64,000 bases of DNA. It comes from Diphasiastrum complanatum. Its lineage: Eukaryota > Streptophyta > Lycopodiopsida > Lycopodiales > Lycopodiaceae. How positions within the stretch are numbered: the first letter of the stretch is position 1; every line of letters begins with the position of its first letter. Where the stretch lies: contig CM055100.1 in NCBI GenBank assembly GCA_029204225.1, positions 3,819,089-3,883,088 on the forward strand, given 5' to 3'. The translations under genes and the position numbers were made by a program. This document shows, one piece after another, positions 23,993 through 35,984 of this stretch. A model generated the notes under the pieces. That model was given only the letters and a program-made list of their open reading frames with translations, did no database searches and was not told the origin of the DNA.

Positions 23993-24157
23993 ACCGTCAC
24001 TGACGTCGTCTAGGAGGGTTCTTCTTCATATTTTCTTTGGAAGTACAGTCCTCAGAAACAGCTAAGTTTTCTTTCTCTTCTTTGTACAGTTCTAATTAGT
24101 CTTTGCGACTTTTTTTAAAAAGAAGAAACGTCAGGCAGTCCTTTTCTATTTCTGAAA

Positions 24158-25250
24158 ATGACCACTTCTCTGGGACCTGATCAACCCCTAACAAGAGGCA
24201 TTGATGAATTAGAAACGGAATCTCTGAGGTTCAGCAAGGGGAAAGAACCCATGGAGGTGGAAGAACAGGAGCAATTTGCCGAAGAACTCGACGAGTTGGT
24301 TACCAAGGAGTAGTATCTCCACTTGGTAATAGAAGTGGATGAATTGAAACTGGCTTTCGCCAATTGTAAGTCCAGTGTGGATGACTCGTTCGCTGAACTG
24401 AAAGGTTTGATTTTGAGCTCCGCGAAAGGAAGCCTTCCCTCCACTTCTCAGCTGTCCCCTTCTCCACTTCCATCAGTTTCGGGTAAGCCTATGCGGCCTC
24501 ATCCCAGTGTCTTTAAAGACCTAAAGCCTCCTACTTTTATTGGGGAAGAGAAGGATAGAAACGCAGATATTCTACAAACCTTCCTCAGCAAATGGAAGAA
24601 CATACATGCTCTCAAACAGACCCCTGACCATTTGCAAGCTATTGAGGCCAGTCTTTCCCTAGGGCCCATGGCCTATAATTGGTGGTTAAACCTCCAGGAG
24701 ACTGGGCGGAACCCCTGGTCATGAAAAGCTTTTGAAGAAGCGTTCCTAAGAGAGTTTCTACCAGAAAATGAACTTGATAGAGCTTGAAAAGCCTGTGAAA
24801 GAACATTAATGGACAAATCTTTAATCCAATAAATCTCGCAGTATCGAGAAGCAATTTTAAAGATTAAAAATATGGATGACTATCAGAAAGTTAGAGGATT
24901 TGTCCGCGGCTTTCAAGATGAATATAAAGTAGAGGTACAGAGAAACTCGCCTACTACCCTAGAGCAAGCTCTCAGATATGCTCAAATCTAGGATGATTCA
25001 GTGGGTAGAAAGAGGGCGAGACAACAGCCCCTTTCTGAGCAGCCTCCTCAGAAAGACTTTCAATTGAAATTTTTTTTTTTAAAAAGAGAGAAAGAAGATA
25101 AAATTAAGAGTGAAGCTCCTCAGAAACGCCCATCGCTCATACAGCCCTTAAAACCAGAAGATTTTGAGAAAGCCAAACAAGAACATTTGTGCTTTGTGTG
25201 CATGGGCAAAGGACACACAATCAGACAGTATCCCAAGGGGGCCTTTCACT
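24158..25250 (+). pseudogene. Ty3/gypsy gag, first element (five or more stops)
   Basis: One frame runs from ATG 24158 (MTTSLGPDQPLTRGIDELET) through a coiled, acidic N-terminus and a retrotransposon gag core (PPTFIGEEKDRNADILQTFL; MAYNWWLNL; EAFLREFLP). It ends at a zinc knuckle CFVCMGKGHTIRQYP whose last cysteine is tyrosine. In-frame stops occur near 24311, 24721, 24784, 24830 and 24990. The stops show decay by point mutation rather than large rearrangement. Confidence 0.85.
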
Positions 25251-25334
25251 AAAAAAGTAAAGAAAGATAAAAAGAAAGTTCATCTTGTTTAGACAGTAAG
25301 TTTCCCAAGTGACTCGACAGCTTCCGAGATCAAA

Positions 25335-27389
25335 GTGTTTCATGAAGACCATGAACACTGTTGCCAACTAACTTCTGCAATGCTAGCGAGACCCTTCAGC
25401 TTTGGGCCGCATGACCTAGTACGTATGCATGGGAAAGTTGGTAATCAGTCAGTCAGAGTCATGGTTGATGATAGGGCAACCCTTAATTTCATCAACTACA
25501 CCCTAGTTAAGAAACTCAGACTTCTAGAAGTACCTAGTCAGCATAGGTACATAGTTTCATTGGCTAAGGGTGAAGACAAGAAAATTTGGGAAACTATGGT
25601 AAGTAATCCAAATCTTGGTATTCAGGGGTATCAAGATGAAATAAATTTTCAGATAATGCACCTGGATCGCACAGACATTGTTTTCGGGAGAGATTGGCTC
25701 TACAGCTTAGGACCTCCCCTCCACAGAAATTATCAGGAGAACACCCTCAGCTTTCAGCATAAAGGCCGAGAGATCCAGTTGCATGGGGAGCATGATGTCC
25801 CCAACAGCCCTATGGTCTGCAGCTCAGAGCTCTGTCAGCTAATCGGAGACGACGACCATCAGGTATTCTTATGTGACTTTCAGTTTATTCCAAAAGTTTC
25901 TATTTCTAGTTCTTTACAGCAGAAAATCAGTAAATTAGAAACTTTGTTGTCCAAATTTAAAGATGTTTTTCCTGAAGATTTACCACATGGTTTACCACCT
26001 AGCAGAGAGGTAGATCATGTAATAAACCTAGTACTAGGTACAACACTTGTTTCTAAACCTCCGTATCGGGTCAGCCCAACAGAGGATGAAGAAATAACTA
26101 GGCGGTTAACATATTATCTTGGGAAAGGCCAAATTCAGACCAGTAGTTCACCATGGGCCTCACCAGTCCTATTGGTGAAAAAGAAAGAGGGGTCTATGCG
26201 TCTTTGCGTAGATTACAGAGCTCTCAATAAAGTCAGAATTAAGAATAAGTATCCAATGCCTGGGGCAGACGAGTTGTTTGATCGACTCGACGGGGCTAAA
26301 TTTTTTAGTAAAATAGACCTCAGATCGGGATATCACCAAATCCGTATAAAGTCGGAGGATGTCCCGAAAATAGCTTTTAGGACTCTTCATGGTCACTATG
26401 AGTTTAAGGTGATGCCTTTTGGGCTCACAAATGCTCCAGCTACCTTTATGACCTTGATGAACAGTGTCCTCAGACCATACTTGGGTAAATTTGTAGATGA
26501 CATCCTCGTGTAGAGTAAGACGAGGAAGCAGCATCTTAAACACTTTAGAAAGGTGTTTCGACTGCTTAGAAAGCATAGAAATGATCCTAAGTGTGAATTC
26601 TTCGTTGAAGAAGTAGCTTATTTGGGTCACATTATCTCAGCAGATGGGATTAAAATGGACCCTCATAAGGTCAAAGCCATACTCAGTTGGCTGAGACCTC
26701 AGAATATTTTAGAGCTTCAGATCTTTCTAGGTTTGGCGGGATATTACAGACGATTTGTCAAGGAATATGCTCAGATAGCAGTTCACATGACAAATCTTTT
26801 TAAGGGGAAGGGAAAGGAGTTCATTTGGGAGTCCGCACAGCAGGAGAGCTTTGATGCTCTCAAAATAGCCTTAGCCACAACACCAGTTTTAAAAGTCGTC
26901 GACCCCAATCAGCCATTTGGGTCGAAACAGATGCTAGCGACTTTGCAGTTGGTGCTATACTAACTCAGAGTGGACGATCAGTTGCGTTTGAGAGTAAAAA
27001 ACTCGAGCCAGCACAGACTAGGTACAGTGCCTATGAAAAGGAACTCTTCTCCATAGTTCATGCCCTTAAGACTTGGAGGCATTATTTGTATGGTGCCAAC
27101 TTTGAGGTCCTGACAGACCATGAAAGTCTCAGATACCTTTGCAATCAGCCTGAGCTCAAAGGTCGGAAAGCTTGTTGGGCTGAGTTAATGCAAGAGTTTG
27201 ATATGTCTATCAGATATAGACGGGGGAAATTCAACACAGTAGCAGATGCACTTAGTAGAATGCCTATGATAAACGAGTTGAGTTTCACTCAGATTCGTAG
27301 TGAGTTACTCGAGTCCTTGAGAGGGAAGTGCCAACATGATGCATTCTTCTCTACTATTTGGAACTCAGTAATTGCCTCTTTACTAGCTT
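25335..27389 (+). pseudogene. Ty3/gypsy pol, first element: protease, RT, RNase H
   Basis: Protease: [17 protein letters not shown] replaces the usual D-S/T-G-A with [13 protein letters not shown] follows. [62 protein letters not shown] and KFVDDILV. A stop at 26512-26514 breaks the frame. The connection and RNase H follow in 26553-26963 (IFLGLAGYYRRFVKEYA) and, after a frameshift near 26920, in ETDASDFAVGAILTQ to FNTVADALSRM. The polyprotein ends near 27370 and integrase is absent, replaced by an inverted copia. Confidence 0.9.
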
Positions 27390-27780
27390 GAGAGGCTGCA
27401 ATGTATTCTGATTCTGTCGATGACATTGCAATGGAGGTTTTCTTTTGACTGTTCCAGAATATTGGACTATTTTTGAACAGAAAGACAAATCCAGAAAGTT
27501 GATCTTCTGGTGTCAACATCGCCTGCCCAATTTGCATTTGTATATCCATGAAGTGTATGGATATCGGATGGATCAACATCTCCGTAGCAGATGCATAGGT
27601 CGATGGTAGCTCGTACATATCTGATTACTCTTAAAAGAGCTTTCCAGTGGATCATGCCAGGATTAGCCATGTATTGGCTTAAGGAGTTGATGGCGTATGC
27701 GAGATCAGGTCTAGTTGAGATCATAGCATACATCAGATTGATTGATATGGATACCCCTTCATTTTGCCTCTCTCCTCATT
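27370..27780 (-). pseudogene. Copia RT end and RNase H, minus strand
   Basis: Minus strand: MYAMISTRPDLAYAINSLSQ, NPGMIHWKALLRVIRYVRAT and NANWAGDVDTRRST. In another frame the RNase H follows (IAMSSTESEYIAASQASKEA). It stops abruptly where the gypsy pol ends. It belongs with the gag and LTR to its right, most of pol having been deleted. Confidence 0.88.
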
Positions 27781-27834
27781 AGTTTGAGGACGTTGCTCCT
27801 TTGATAACTTCAAACCTGGGTCCAAGCTTGCAAT

Positions 27835-28382
27835 TCATAAAATTGAATTTCGATAATATTCTTGTTTTCTGTGGGTTGCGGATTCTGGGTCGGACCTTGC
27901 CTCTGTGATTGCTTTTGATTGCTGTCGAATCATTTGACAACTTTTTTCTTTTGTTGCTTCTTCATATTCTTCTTGGAGAATAGAGTCTGAGAGTTGTTGA
28001 TGGAGGACGAGGATGCTCCAATCCTTCAAGTTTCCTCCTGCAACAACATATTTATGACACTGGATAAAGTTATATCTGAGTGAGTAGAAATCATCATCAC
28101 CCAGTTTTCATAAGAGGATGGCCAAGCTTCTTTCGAAGATTGGGCTTGTCTGATGTGGCCAATCTGTGTGTTGGAGATGTTAAGGATGATCAAGGCAAAA
28201 GCCTTACCATCCCTGAGCTTCCACTTGGAAATGGCCTGCTCATTGACACTGGAAATTAGTTCTGTTCCAGCGACTATTTCCCACAAGTCTTTGGCCATCA
28301 GTACTACCCTCATTTTGAATTTCCATATGTGGTAATTCAAACCATCGAGTTTGTCTACCATTAGAGCAGACTGTGATTGCAA
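27835..28382 (-). pseudogene. Copia gag, minus strand
   Basis: The start at 28382 (MQSQSALMVDKLDGLNYHIW) and KFKMRVVLMAKDLWEIV, ISKWKLRDGKAFALIILNIS and HIRQAQSSKEAW are UBN2-type gag. A frame break occurs near 28140. The remainder to 27835 is basic and glutamine-rich. Protease and integrase are missing between gag and the RT remnant on the left. Confidence 0.85.
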
Positions 28383-28500
28383 ATCGATTTGGAAGTTCGA
28401 GATGAGTGTATGCAGATAGTAGATTATATGATTGGAAACAATTATAATAAGTGTTTACTCTGTATCGGAACAATCGTTCTGATACTATAAGCTCTATATC

Positions 28501-28513
28501 GGCTCTGATACCA
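28501..28513 (-). other. Copia primer binding site (initiator tRNA-Met)
   Basis: The reverse complement is TGGTATCAGAGCC, abutting the LTR edge at 28514. Confidence 0.9.
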
Positions 28514-29426
28514 TGTCGGGAATCGTGTTTGGGGATAGTAGAATCCTCAGTACATGGATCTATGTCTATCGGATTCGAGACGACCTCGACAAATCAATGA
28601 TCTCTCTACTTGATCACAGCTTCGAAGTCACTAGATCGATGCAATGGATTTCATAGACATGCACGAAGTGGATTAATTTGTAATTTAGTTGCGGAAGTGT
28701 AATAGTGCGGAATTTAGAGCATTACGATCGACACAGATTATCAGCCATATGAATAAATTTAACCTACAAATAATTTCATCTGCATAGCAAGAATCAATCA
28801 AAACAGAATAAATGAGCATTCAACACAACGTATACGACTTAGATTACTGGAACATAGATCATGTAGTCTTAGAGAGTAAAAGTCTGAATGCAGACAGAGT
28901 CGCGTTCTTTCTAAAACAATGCTCTGTGATAACAAAGAGAAAGAACAAATAAATTGCGCTCCAGACGTTCAATCGAGCTATTGAGCATCTAACCAAGCAA
29001 CTGATAAGTTGTTGTATATATACACATGGCTAACAAATTAAAAGAATGCTTAGTCTGTACTTAAAAATAAGATTAAGGCAGTACGTGTTGTTAGCAATCG
29101 CTTTCAGACAGTATCTGATTTTGTTAGAGATTTTGTCCGGATGTGATGAAGATTCTGTTGAGCCGTCGAATGTTCGAGTCGACTATTAGAGTTGGTGAGT
29201 ACAGGTGATAGACGAATAGTCGATTTTCGATGAATAGTCAATGTCGGACGAATAGTCGATGTCGGCTGAGTCGACAGAACACTGTCATCGATTCCTTTGT
29301 ATTTCTGCAAATTGTTAGGAAAGTGTATACCTGTAGAGTGCGCGAATGTACAAGCATTTACATAGAACAAATGAATGGATCTAGATTAGTAATGGGATAA
29401 GGGATGGAGAGGACATAAATCCAACA
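28514..29426 (-). repeat. Copia 5' LTR (913 bp), minus strand
   Basis: On the minus strand it starts TGTTGGATTTATGTCC and ends ATTCCCGACA next to the primer site. The start resembles the LTR at 4190. Bases 29140-29300 contain repeated gaatagtcgat motifs. The matching 3' LTR is absent. Confidence 0.75.
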
Positions 29427-30321
29427 TACGATAGAGTAGGTGTCCCTACTAGTCCACAAGTTTCCCTTCAAACTCCACTAGCCAGTCCTGATTTTGACCA
29501 TAATCATGCGGTGATGACATGTCCGCCTGCAAGTGTCCCTCCGCCCGTGCAGGTTCGCATGGACAATATGGAGAGGAACATGGCAAAGATGCATGCTTTG
29601 TTATCTTCCATGGCTGGAATTTACGTGCCTTCTTCTCAATATCCTCCGCCGCACCCGTTGCATTTCCCTTCCCAGATGTCGCCATAGTTTCCAGTTCCAC
29701 CCTCTGGACGACCTGTGAATACTGATTATCCAGAGGATAAAGACATAAAACTGACAAAGTATGCTGGAAGTACTCCACAGAGAACTACTGATGTGCTAGA
29801 TCAGTGATCGCATAAATGGGAAGAGTATTTTGTTTTTAAACGAGCTCCAACCGATGAAGGTTGGAGAATTTTGAAAGCAGCTTACCATGTTACTGATTTT
29901 GTTGACAGGTGGTGGCAGAAATTGCTCAAGTCAAACCAATGCCCAACCACCTGGGTTGAATTCAAGCGGGCCTTAAGGGCTCAGTTTATTCCTCCACATG
30001 CATCGTCAGAAACACTACAGTGTGCAGGACTATGCTAATAGGCACATGGAAGTACTTATCAAGATTCCAAAAGAAATTACAGAATGGCTTGTGGTACACA
30101 ATTTTGTGTTTGGTTTTCGGGACGAGTTGAGGCCGCATGTGCTGAATGCACATTGTAAGACCTTGGAACAGGCAGTTGCTACGGCTCTCAACTACGAAGG
30201 CAATGTCAGAAGCAAGCCTGATTCTGGAGTGCCTTTTACGCACCAGAAGAAGGGGTTGCAGAAGGGTGTCCAGCAGGGCCATAGTACCTCCCCGCAGCCT
30301 ATCATTTATGATGAAACATAG
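29427..30321 (+). pseudogene. Degenerate Ty3/gypsy gag
   Basis: A proline-rich N-terminus (GVPTSPQVSLQTPLASPDFD) with QVRMDNMERNMAKMHALLSS is followed by the retrotransposon gag core: KLTKYAGSTPQRTTDVL, then DRWWQKLLKS, TTWVEFKRALRAQFIPP and, after a frame break, HYSVQDYANRHMEVL and FGFRDELRPHVLNAH. Stops near 29687 and 29806. No knuckle or pol follows in this orientation. Confidence 0.75.
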
Positions 30322-30414
30322 TGACTCAAAGTGACAAATATACTTCATAATTCCATTTAAGTGGTGGGTCTGTGTTATGTTTGAATTGCGAAGAATTTGT
30401 AGAACAAGGTGCAA

Positions 30415-30930
30415 GTTCTTTTTATGTGACCTAGATTGCGACTATGTACCAACATGTCATTGAGGAAAATCACGAAAAGTTATTCCATCTATGGTTGAGA
30501 AATGAAAATGCCATTTCTGAATCCTACAAGAGTACTGTGAGCTTTTATCAAATTAATTGGGGTATTATATTATATCGAAAATGACCATATTTCTAGCAGA
30601 TTGCAGTCTTTGGGTCATCATCACTTGTGCTAATCTGGTTCTATTGCCTGTAGAGATCCAAGATCTATTTCCTTTTAGTTGGTCAAGCTAGTCCTTAATT
30701 TGATATATTTATTCTTGAATGTTTGCTATTGAACTGTCTATGATCTTTACCCATTCATGATCTTCCATCTTCTTCTGGAAGAAAAGTACAAACGTGGCAC
30801 TTGGAGAAACATTGTGCTGAACAACGCCTAAGTCCAACAGTTCTTCAATCTGCTTTTATCGCTCTTGTAGTCCGTTTTGAGCTAAACGATAAGTAGCAAA
30901 ACATCCAGTTGATGCTCACAATCACTTTGT
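30415..30930 (-). pseudogene. Degenerate Ty3/gypsy reverse transcriptase, minus strand
   Basis: Minus-strand pieces in changing frames include IEELLDLGVVQHNVSPSATF, VLFFQKKMED, LDQLKGN and VIFLNDMLVHSRN. The last corresponds to the gypsy (F/Y)xDD block with the first Asp changed to Asn. Orientation is opposite to the gag remnant on its left, so the two are separate relics or an inverted element. Confidence 0.6.
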
Positions 30931-32420
30931 CATTGTTGCTGGTTTTGATTTGAGCCTTCACTTCATGGTTTTGGACACCCATAAACTCTGCCACACTTTA
31001 AAGAATTCATGGGTAAAAATGGAGGGACTTAGAAAACTTTTGCAATGTTTTTTGGATTTCATGCTACTTTACAACTTACAAAATATGAACTCCTGTGAGC
31101 AAGTGTTTTGGAACACTTACCACCCCCCTTGGATAAGGTTTTGTTGTGAATATGATAAGATTTAAGCTATAACTAGACTGATAACCCAAGGCAAGTTAGA
31201 GGAGAGTGCTTGTGCTTTGTCTTAGAATTAGGTTGCTCTATAAAGTTACCTTGATGGAATGTGGGGCTAGTGTGCAGAATCTAGCAAGCAATGAATGAGA
31301 AAATGGCCAAATGTTCTCAGAATGAATGGGGGTGATACAAGGCAGAATATTAAAGGCAAAATCAACATAGCATGAATTGGCACAATGTTGAAAGTTGATG
31401 TAGGGACTCCTATTTTGGAAAACCACCAACACATAAATCAATTGGTCCAAAGGAAGCTCCAAAAGCGTGGTACATGTTCTTATTTTGAACAACCACAAGA
31501 ATGTACAATGATCTTAACCACAAGAGGTCCAAACAGTCCAAAGATGCCATGAAGGTCCAAGTTTTGGACAACCATCAGAACTTCTGTAATACTTGGTCAC
31601 AGTAGATCACAAAGAGCTCCAAAACTGTCTCAGTTTGTGTACTAGAAGAATAAGATATAGGATATAGTACTGAAACTGCAAAAGGTCAATTCCAAAATGG
31701 TTTGCAAACTATAGATACTGAACAACAAACAAAAGAGGCATCAAACTTTGTGAAGACAAGGAAAAATCACTTCAAGTTTGTGAATGATTTGCAAGATAGA
31801 GGTATGAGTGGACTAAAGCTGCTTTAAATTACCCACTGATGTTGGAGGAGCGTGAACATAAGCATGTGCTTTATGTACCCAGGCTAAGAAGAGCTTGTTG
31901 TCAGTTGGCCTTCTGGCAATACCACCAAGAACTTGCATCTATATGAAATGATGAAAGGAGAATTTTTTTAGAACATGAAACATTGAAAACCTTTAACGGT
32001 GAATATCTAGCACCGTAATTTATTGGTATTGAACTTTGGAATTGGGAGTGTATTCATCTGTACCCTACTAGCATTCAAATATCTAATAGCAATAGCTACT
32101 AAGGAAGGCCTGAAGAACTTGTACTTTGAATAGTAAGATGAAAATTTCAAAAACCCTAATTCTAAAGCTATTGCCCTTTAACATCTACACATTCAAACTC
32201 CAATCTCAATGTACATTATGGATGCTTAATTATGCAACTAGGCCTAGAAACATTCATGAAGCTTGTGCCAAGAGTGATGTGTAACAAAATTGGATCTTTT
32301 GCACCATACATTCTGGAAACTAGAAGTGCATTGAAAGTCTATCATCTTTTGCAAGTTGCTTATAGTAGGTTAGTATCGCAATTAGACCAAAAAATATGTG
32401 ACACTTCTACAATCTAGAAA
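30930..32420 (+). other. Intron 1 sequence, mostly unrecognised
   Basis: No supported gene. Around 31380-31620 a 'ttttgga(a/c)aaccac' phrase recurs three times. At 31836-31925 a stretch reading HVLYVPRLRR resembles the copia protease-integrase linker (VLYVPxLxxNL) but is too short to assign. Confidence 0.35.
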
Positions 32421-33215
32421 ATGTCTATCTCCCCGTTGAATCTAGAGGTTTACCTCTGCTCCCGCTGTATCTCTCACAATCACTCTCATACGGCTTGTGT
32501 TACTGCATTGGACAGCTACGCACCTCTTCCCATCAGCTTGCTGCTGTTGAGACTGGTCGCTGCTGGAATATCCCGCGTGAGCATAGATTATGTCACCTCT
32601 GTTCTATGCGCAAGCTTGAAGATGAGGCACACTTCTTACTTCAATGCCCAGTTTATTACGAGATCCGTGGTCGATATTATTGTCTTTATTGGGATGGTCC
32701 GCATACACTTACCAGTTTTTTCTCTTATCCTGATGCTTGGTGTACCGTGTTTGGGGCTTCTTATCCGTGAGATGCTTTTACTTCGTTAGCACTTTTGCCT
32801 CCGCACGATCATATGGGCATAGACTCTCAGCAGTTGCTAGTTACAGGATACTTTCAAACACGAGCCCATGATGAGGATTCAGATGATGATATTGACATAC
32901 CTGTCCTGCCACGGAAGAAAACCCGTCATGGTTGCAGACAACTAGTACAGCCTTCATCTCGACGCACCGTTCAATGGACACTTCGGGCCTATTTTACTTG
33001 ATCTCTCTTCTTCACCTGGCCCAGGTTGTGGGCATCCCTGCTTTCTCCTAGTCATCAGTCCTACCTGGCCCGGATTGTGGACGTTGTATTGTTTACATTA
33101 CTTTAGATCTCATGTACAGTTTTCTTCAGTCTGCACATTGACGATGCTCCCATGCATCTTTGTACATATGTATTTGTCTTATGCACCTATGGGTGCCTTA
33201 AAGACGTTAATAAAG

Positions 33216-33265
<50 letters not shown>
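32421..33265 (+). mobile_element. 5'-truncated LINE: ORF2 C-terminus, 3' UTR, hairpin and (TC)n tail
   Basis: The frame near 32495-32770 gives SHQLAAVETGRCWNIPREHR and then RLCHLCSMRKLEDEAHFLLQ, a CX2C...H...C motif typical of the C-terminal region of non-LTR retrotransposon ORF2. The sequence then goes on to a basic-acidic tail ending in TAA/TGA near 33001. The 3' UTR carries GCACC-TATG-GGTGC (33183-33196), a nine-base spacer, GTTAATAAAG and the (TC)n tail (33218-33265). The protein closely parallels the minus-strand LINE at 43332-44135. The endonuclease and RT parts are missing. It ends 128 bp before PANC exon 2. Confidence 0.8.
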
Positions 33266-33268
<3 letters not shown>

Positions 33269-33393
33269 AGTTTGTATGTCAACATTTTCCTTGCTAGAGA
33301 TTGACTTTTTTTTCCATAGTAAATGAAGGCCTTGCATTCTAGGAAATTAATGCTGCAGAGTGCTGACAAATCCCATGGGTGTTTGCATGCTAG

Positions 33394-33726
33394 CCTTTTG
33401 GAGTCGATGCCATTTTCAATCCATTTGACCTTTATGAGCGCCATTCACGTCTGAATACATCAGCTAATGGAATTGCTGGGAGCCATGACACAAAAGGTTT
33501 TTTGCAAAGTGATGATTCAACATTGTGTGAGGATGATACTTATGGTCAGGAGCATGAAACCTGGATTCAAGTTGAGAAGCTGTCGAAGCCTCTTTGTGGT
33601 CAAAACCGACCAATTTTCTTTAGGGGAGTGGCAACAGTTGTCGCTAAGTTATTCAACATTGTGGAACCTGATGTAGCTATTTTTGGGAAGAAAGATTTCC
33701 AGCAATGGCGTGTTATATGCCGAATG
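33394..33726 (+). CDS. PANC: Pantothenate synthetase exon 2 (residues 84-194)
   Basis: The acceptor is GCTAG at 33389-33393, directly followed by CCTTTTGGAGTCGATGCC (PFGVDA). The exon carries VDAIFNP, then a hydrophilic insert (about residues 103-140) that is lengthy in plant enzymes, then [31 protein letters not shown] and the GKKDFQQW motif (residues 181-188). The last is the K-x-D-x-Q-Q active-site segment. It ends at ATG with donor GTCAGA. The acceptor lacks a good pyrimidine tract, and the (TC)n tail of a LINE lies 129 bp upstream. An in-frame TAG immediately upstream fixes the exon start. Confidence 0.92.
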
Positions 33727-34790
33727 GTCAGATGCCTCTTCTTGAACTTATGCTCTTTTATTTTTAATGAGACACCTTTTAATTGTTGGATATCTTATAC
33801 GAATAGCTGAATGTATCTGATCCTGTCAAGGTTAATTTCTTTACAAATAAGTTTCTGGATAATGTATGATCCAATTTTACTTTTTCAGCTAGTATAAAAC
33901 TGTAGAATGGAACAGTAAATTGTCAATTGAGTATCAATCTCCAACTATGAGATCAAAAAAATCAGACTAGTTGCAGGCCTTCTCACAAAGGAACATTGCT
34001 ATAGAGTTCTCCATCGAAGAAGCAGGCAATCACCATAGTGATCAACTACTAGAATGAGGGAGATAGTGTCTATTTATGCGAATTGGAGGCCAACCAAGGT
34101 TGGGGTACAAAATAGAAGGTCAGGTCCATGCCAAATGACTAGACTAAGACCAAGGCATCATAAATATCAATAGACCCTAATCACAAGTTACAATGCACAC
34201 TTATGTTATCAACAAAAGCGTTGTCCTTAATATCATCAAAATCGTGAAGGTGAAATAAGGTGCTGGAGAAATGTGTATGCTGAACAAGATGCCACAGCAT
34301 GTTTATAACAAGAATGGGTTGGCGAAAATGCAGATCCTGCAAAATGTATGTGCTGGAGAATAAGCCCAGAAGGTGGATACTGAAGAAGATGCTGTGAAAG
34401 ATGTGTCAAATAATCAATATGTTTATGGCAAAGCATAAGAAAGGAAGCTGTAAAATTGGAAACACCTTATGACGGCTGCTGAAGGTTGATGTGAAGAAAT
34501 TTGGTTTTTCAACGATACTCTTTCAAGCTGTGCAGGATGCAACATGTATTGGAAAACCAGTGCCATAACAAAACTGCTGAAGCATGCAATGGTGTTGGCA
34601 AAAAAAAAAAATGGAACCCAAGCTTGGTCTATAGATCAGCAATGCCATCAAATGATAGCATTAGACCCCTCAGTATCGATTTTTTCCAGCATGTTAAATC
34701 ACCAACCATAGACGCAAGAATGGAACATCTCAGAAAGGATATTATGCCAGCACTGAAAAACACCCAGGCATGATCATATTTGAGACTAGG
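33727..34790 (+). other. Intron 2, 5' part; nothing recognised
   Basis: AT-rich intron DNA. Repeated 'gctggagaa/gctgaagaa..atg' phrases occur at 34258-34400. No coding or RNA gene signal. Confidence 0.4.
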
Positions 34791-35288
34791 CTTACTATGG
34801 AACCTTAACCACTAGCTTACATTAACCTTGAATCATCATAAGATCAAAGCTCACTTTTCTTCTCTCAATCTTTCCTCTCATAAAGATAGTAGCAAAAAGC
34901 AAATCTAACAAAAATCCAACAAGCATGAAAATCCAATAAACATGAGAGACATGGAAGAGAAGCAAGACATCCAGTGCCAAAGTGGTAGACTCTCAACCTT
35001 TCTTTGATTGAACATGAAAAAAGAAATACATCGTGCCACTATTTATAGTGAAGACTGGGCATTTGGCGCTATTGTTTACTGGCCAATTTCTACCTCCCTA
35101 TACATTTGAATTTCGAAAATTGATTTAATTCCCACAATGGCCTTAGAATCACTATTATTTATAACTATCAAATGAAATAATGACGTGCTCATCGGGTTAG
35201 ACTTACACATGTAGAGTGCTAGAGCCCTCGCACTTATTCTTTTATCTATTCTGTGCTATTTACATGGTGTACCGCCAAATGCCCAACA
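34790..35288 (-). repeat. Gypsy LTR fragment related to 61.3-62.9 kb LTR
   Basis: Matches the LTR at 61319-62915 in several blocks: ttctctcaatctttcctctcat (versus 61535-61557), the aaaatccaa..agcatgagagatggaag region, and 'atcgggttagacttacaca' with 'gcacttatt' (versus 62830-62880). It ends GCCCAACA at 35288, like CCTCCAACA at 62915. It is shorter and diverged. Confidence 0.6.
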
Positions 35289-35289
35289 A

Positions 35290-35980
35290 GAAACATGATC
35301 AACTTGAAAGATAATACAATTGTAATGTGAAAGTAAAATTCTCAGCGCCTTATTGTAGGAAGCTCAATGATATAATCAAAACCTGAAAACATGAAATACG
35401 TGAAGATCCAATTGATACTTAAATGATGACATTTTATCTCCCTAGCTCTGGATATCCAAAAGTGGATAACTTAGTACTCTATAGTTGGAGCTTGAAATTG
35501 AAGATATATATGGAACTTGTGAGCCAAAATTAGAAAGATGAAGTTCTGATAGTCTTGAGTTTTCTCATCCCACTTTCTAGGTAGCTGAATTTGATGCTTG
35601 CTTGAACAACGACTATCTTTAGGTGTCCTCAAAAATTTATATCTAACTAAAATACAATGAATCTTCTTGTCAAAATGTGGAAATTCATTTTGAATGGTTT
35701 TGAGTCCCCGTTTTCTACTTCTACTCAAAATCTACACTTGATCAAGTAGATGTAGACGTTGATCAAGGCTAGTACTTCCTTTTTTGGCATCAGAGTATAA
35801 AAAGTTACTTGATCCTTCATTAAGCACTTACCTATTTGTCAAGGTACTCGGTTGTAGTACGAGTATCGATCCAACGGGGAGAGGTAAAACTACGAGATGG
35901 GAGTTGGTGGATTCATGCTACTTGTTGAGAATTGAAAGTTTTGAGATCAATCTATGCATGGTTTACTGTTGTTTGTAGGT
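35290..35980 (+). other. Intron 2 sequence, nothing recognised
   Basis: AT-rich; open frames are short and without recognisable motifs. Confidence 0.4.
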
Positions 35981-35984
35981 TGAG

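Noticed and set aside
30930-31930. Copia linker fragment (HVLYVPRLRR)
   Set aside because: Only about ten residues resemble the motif and the flanks do not support it.
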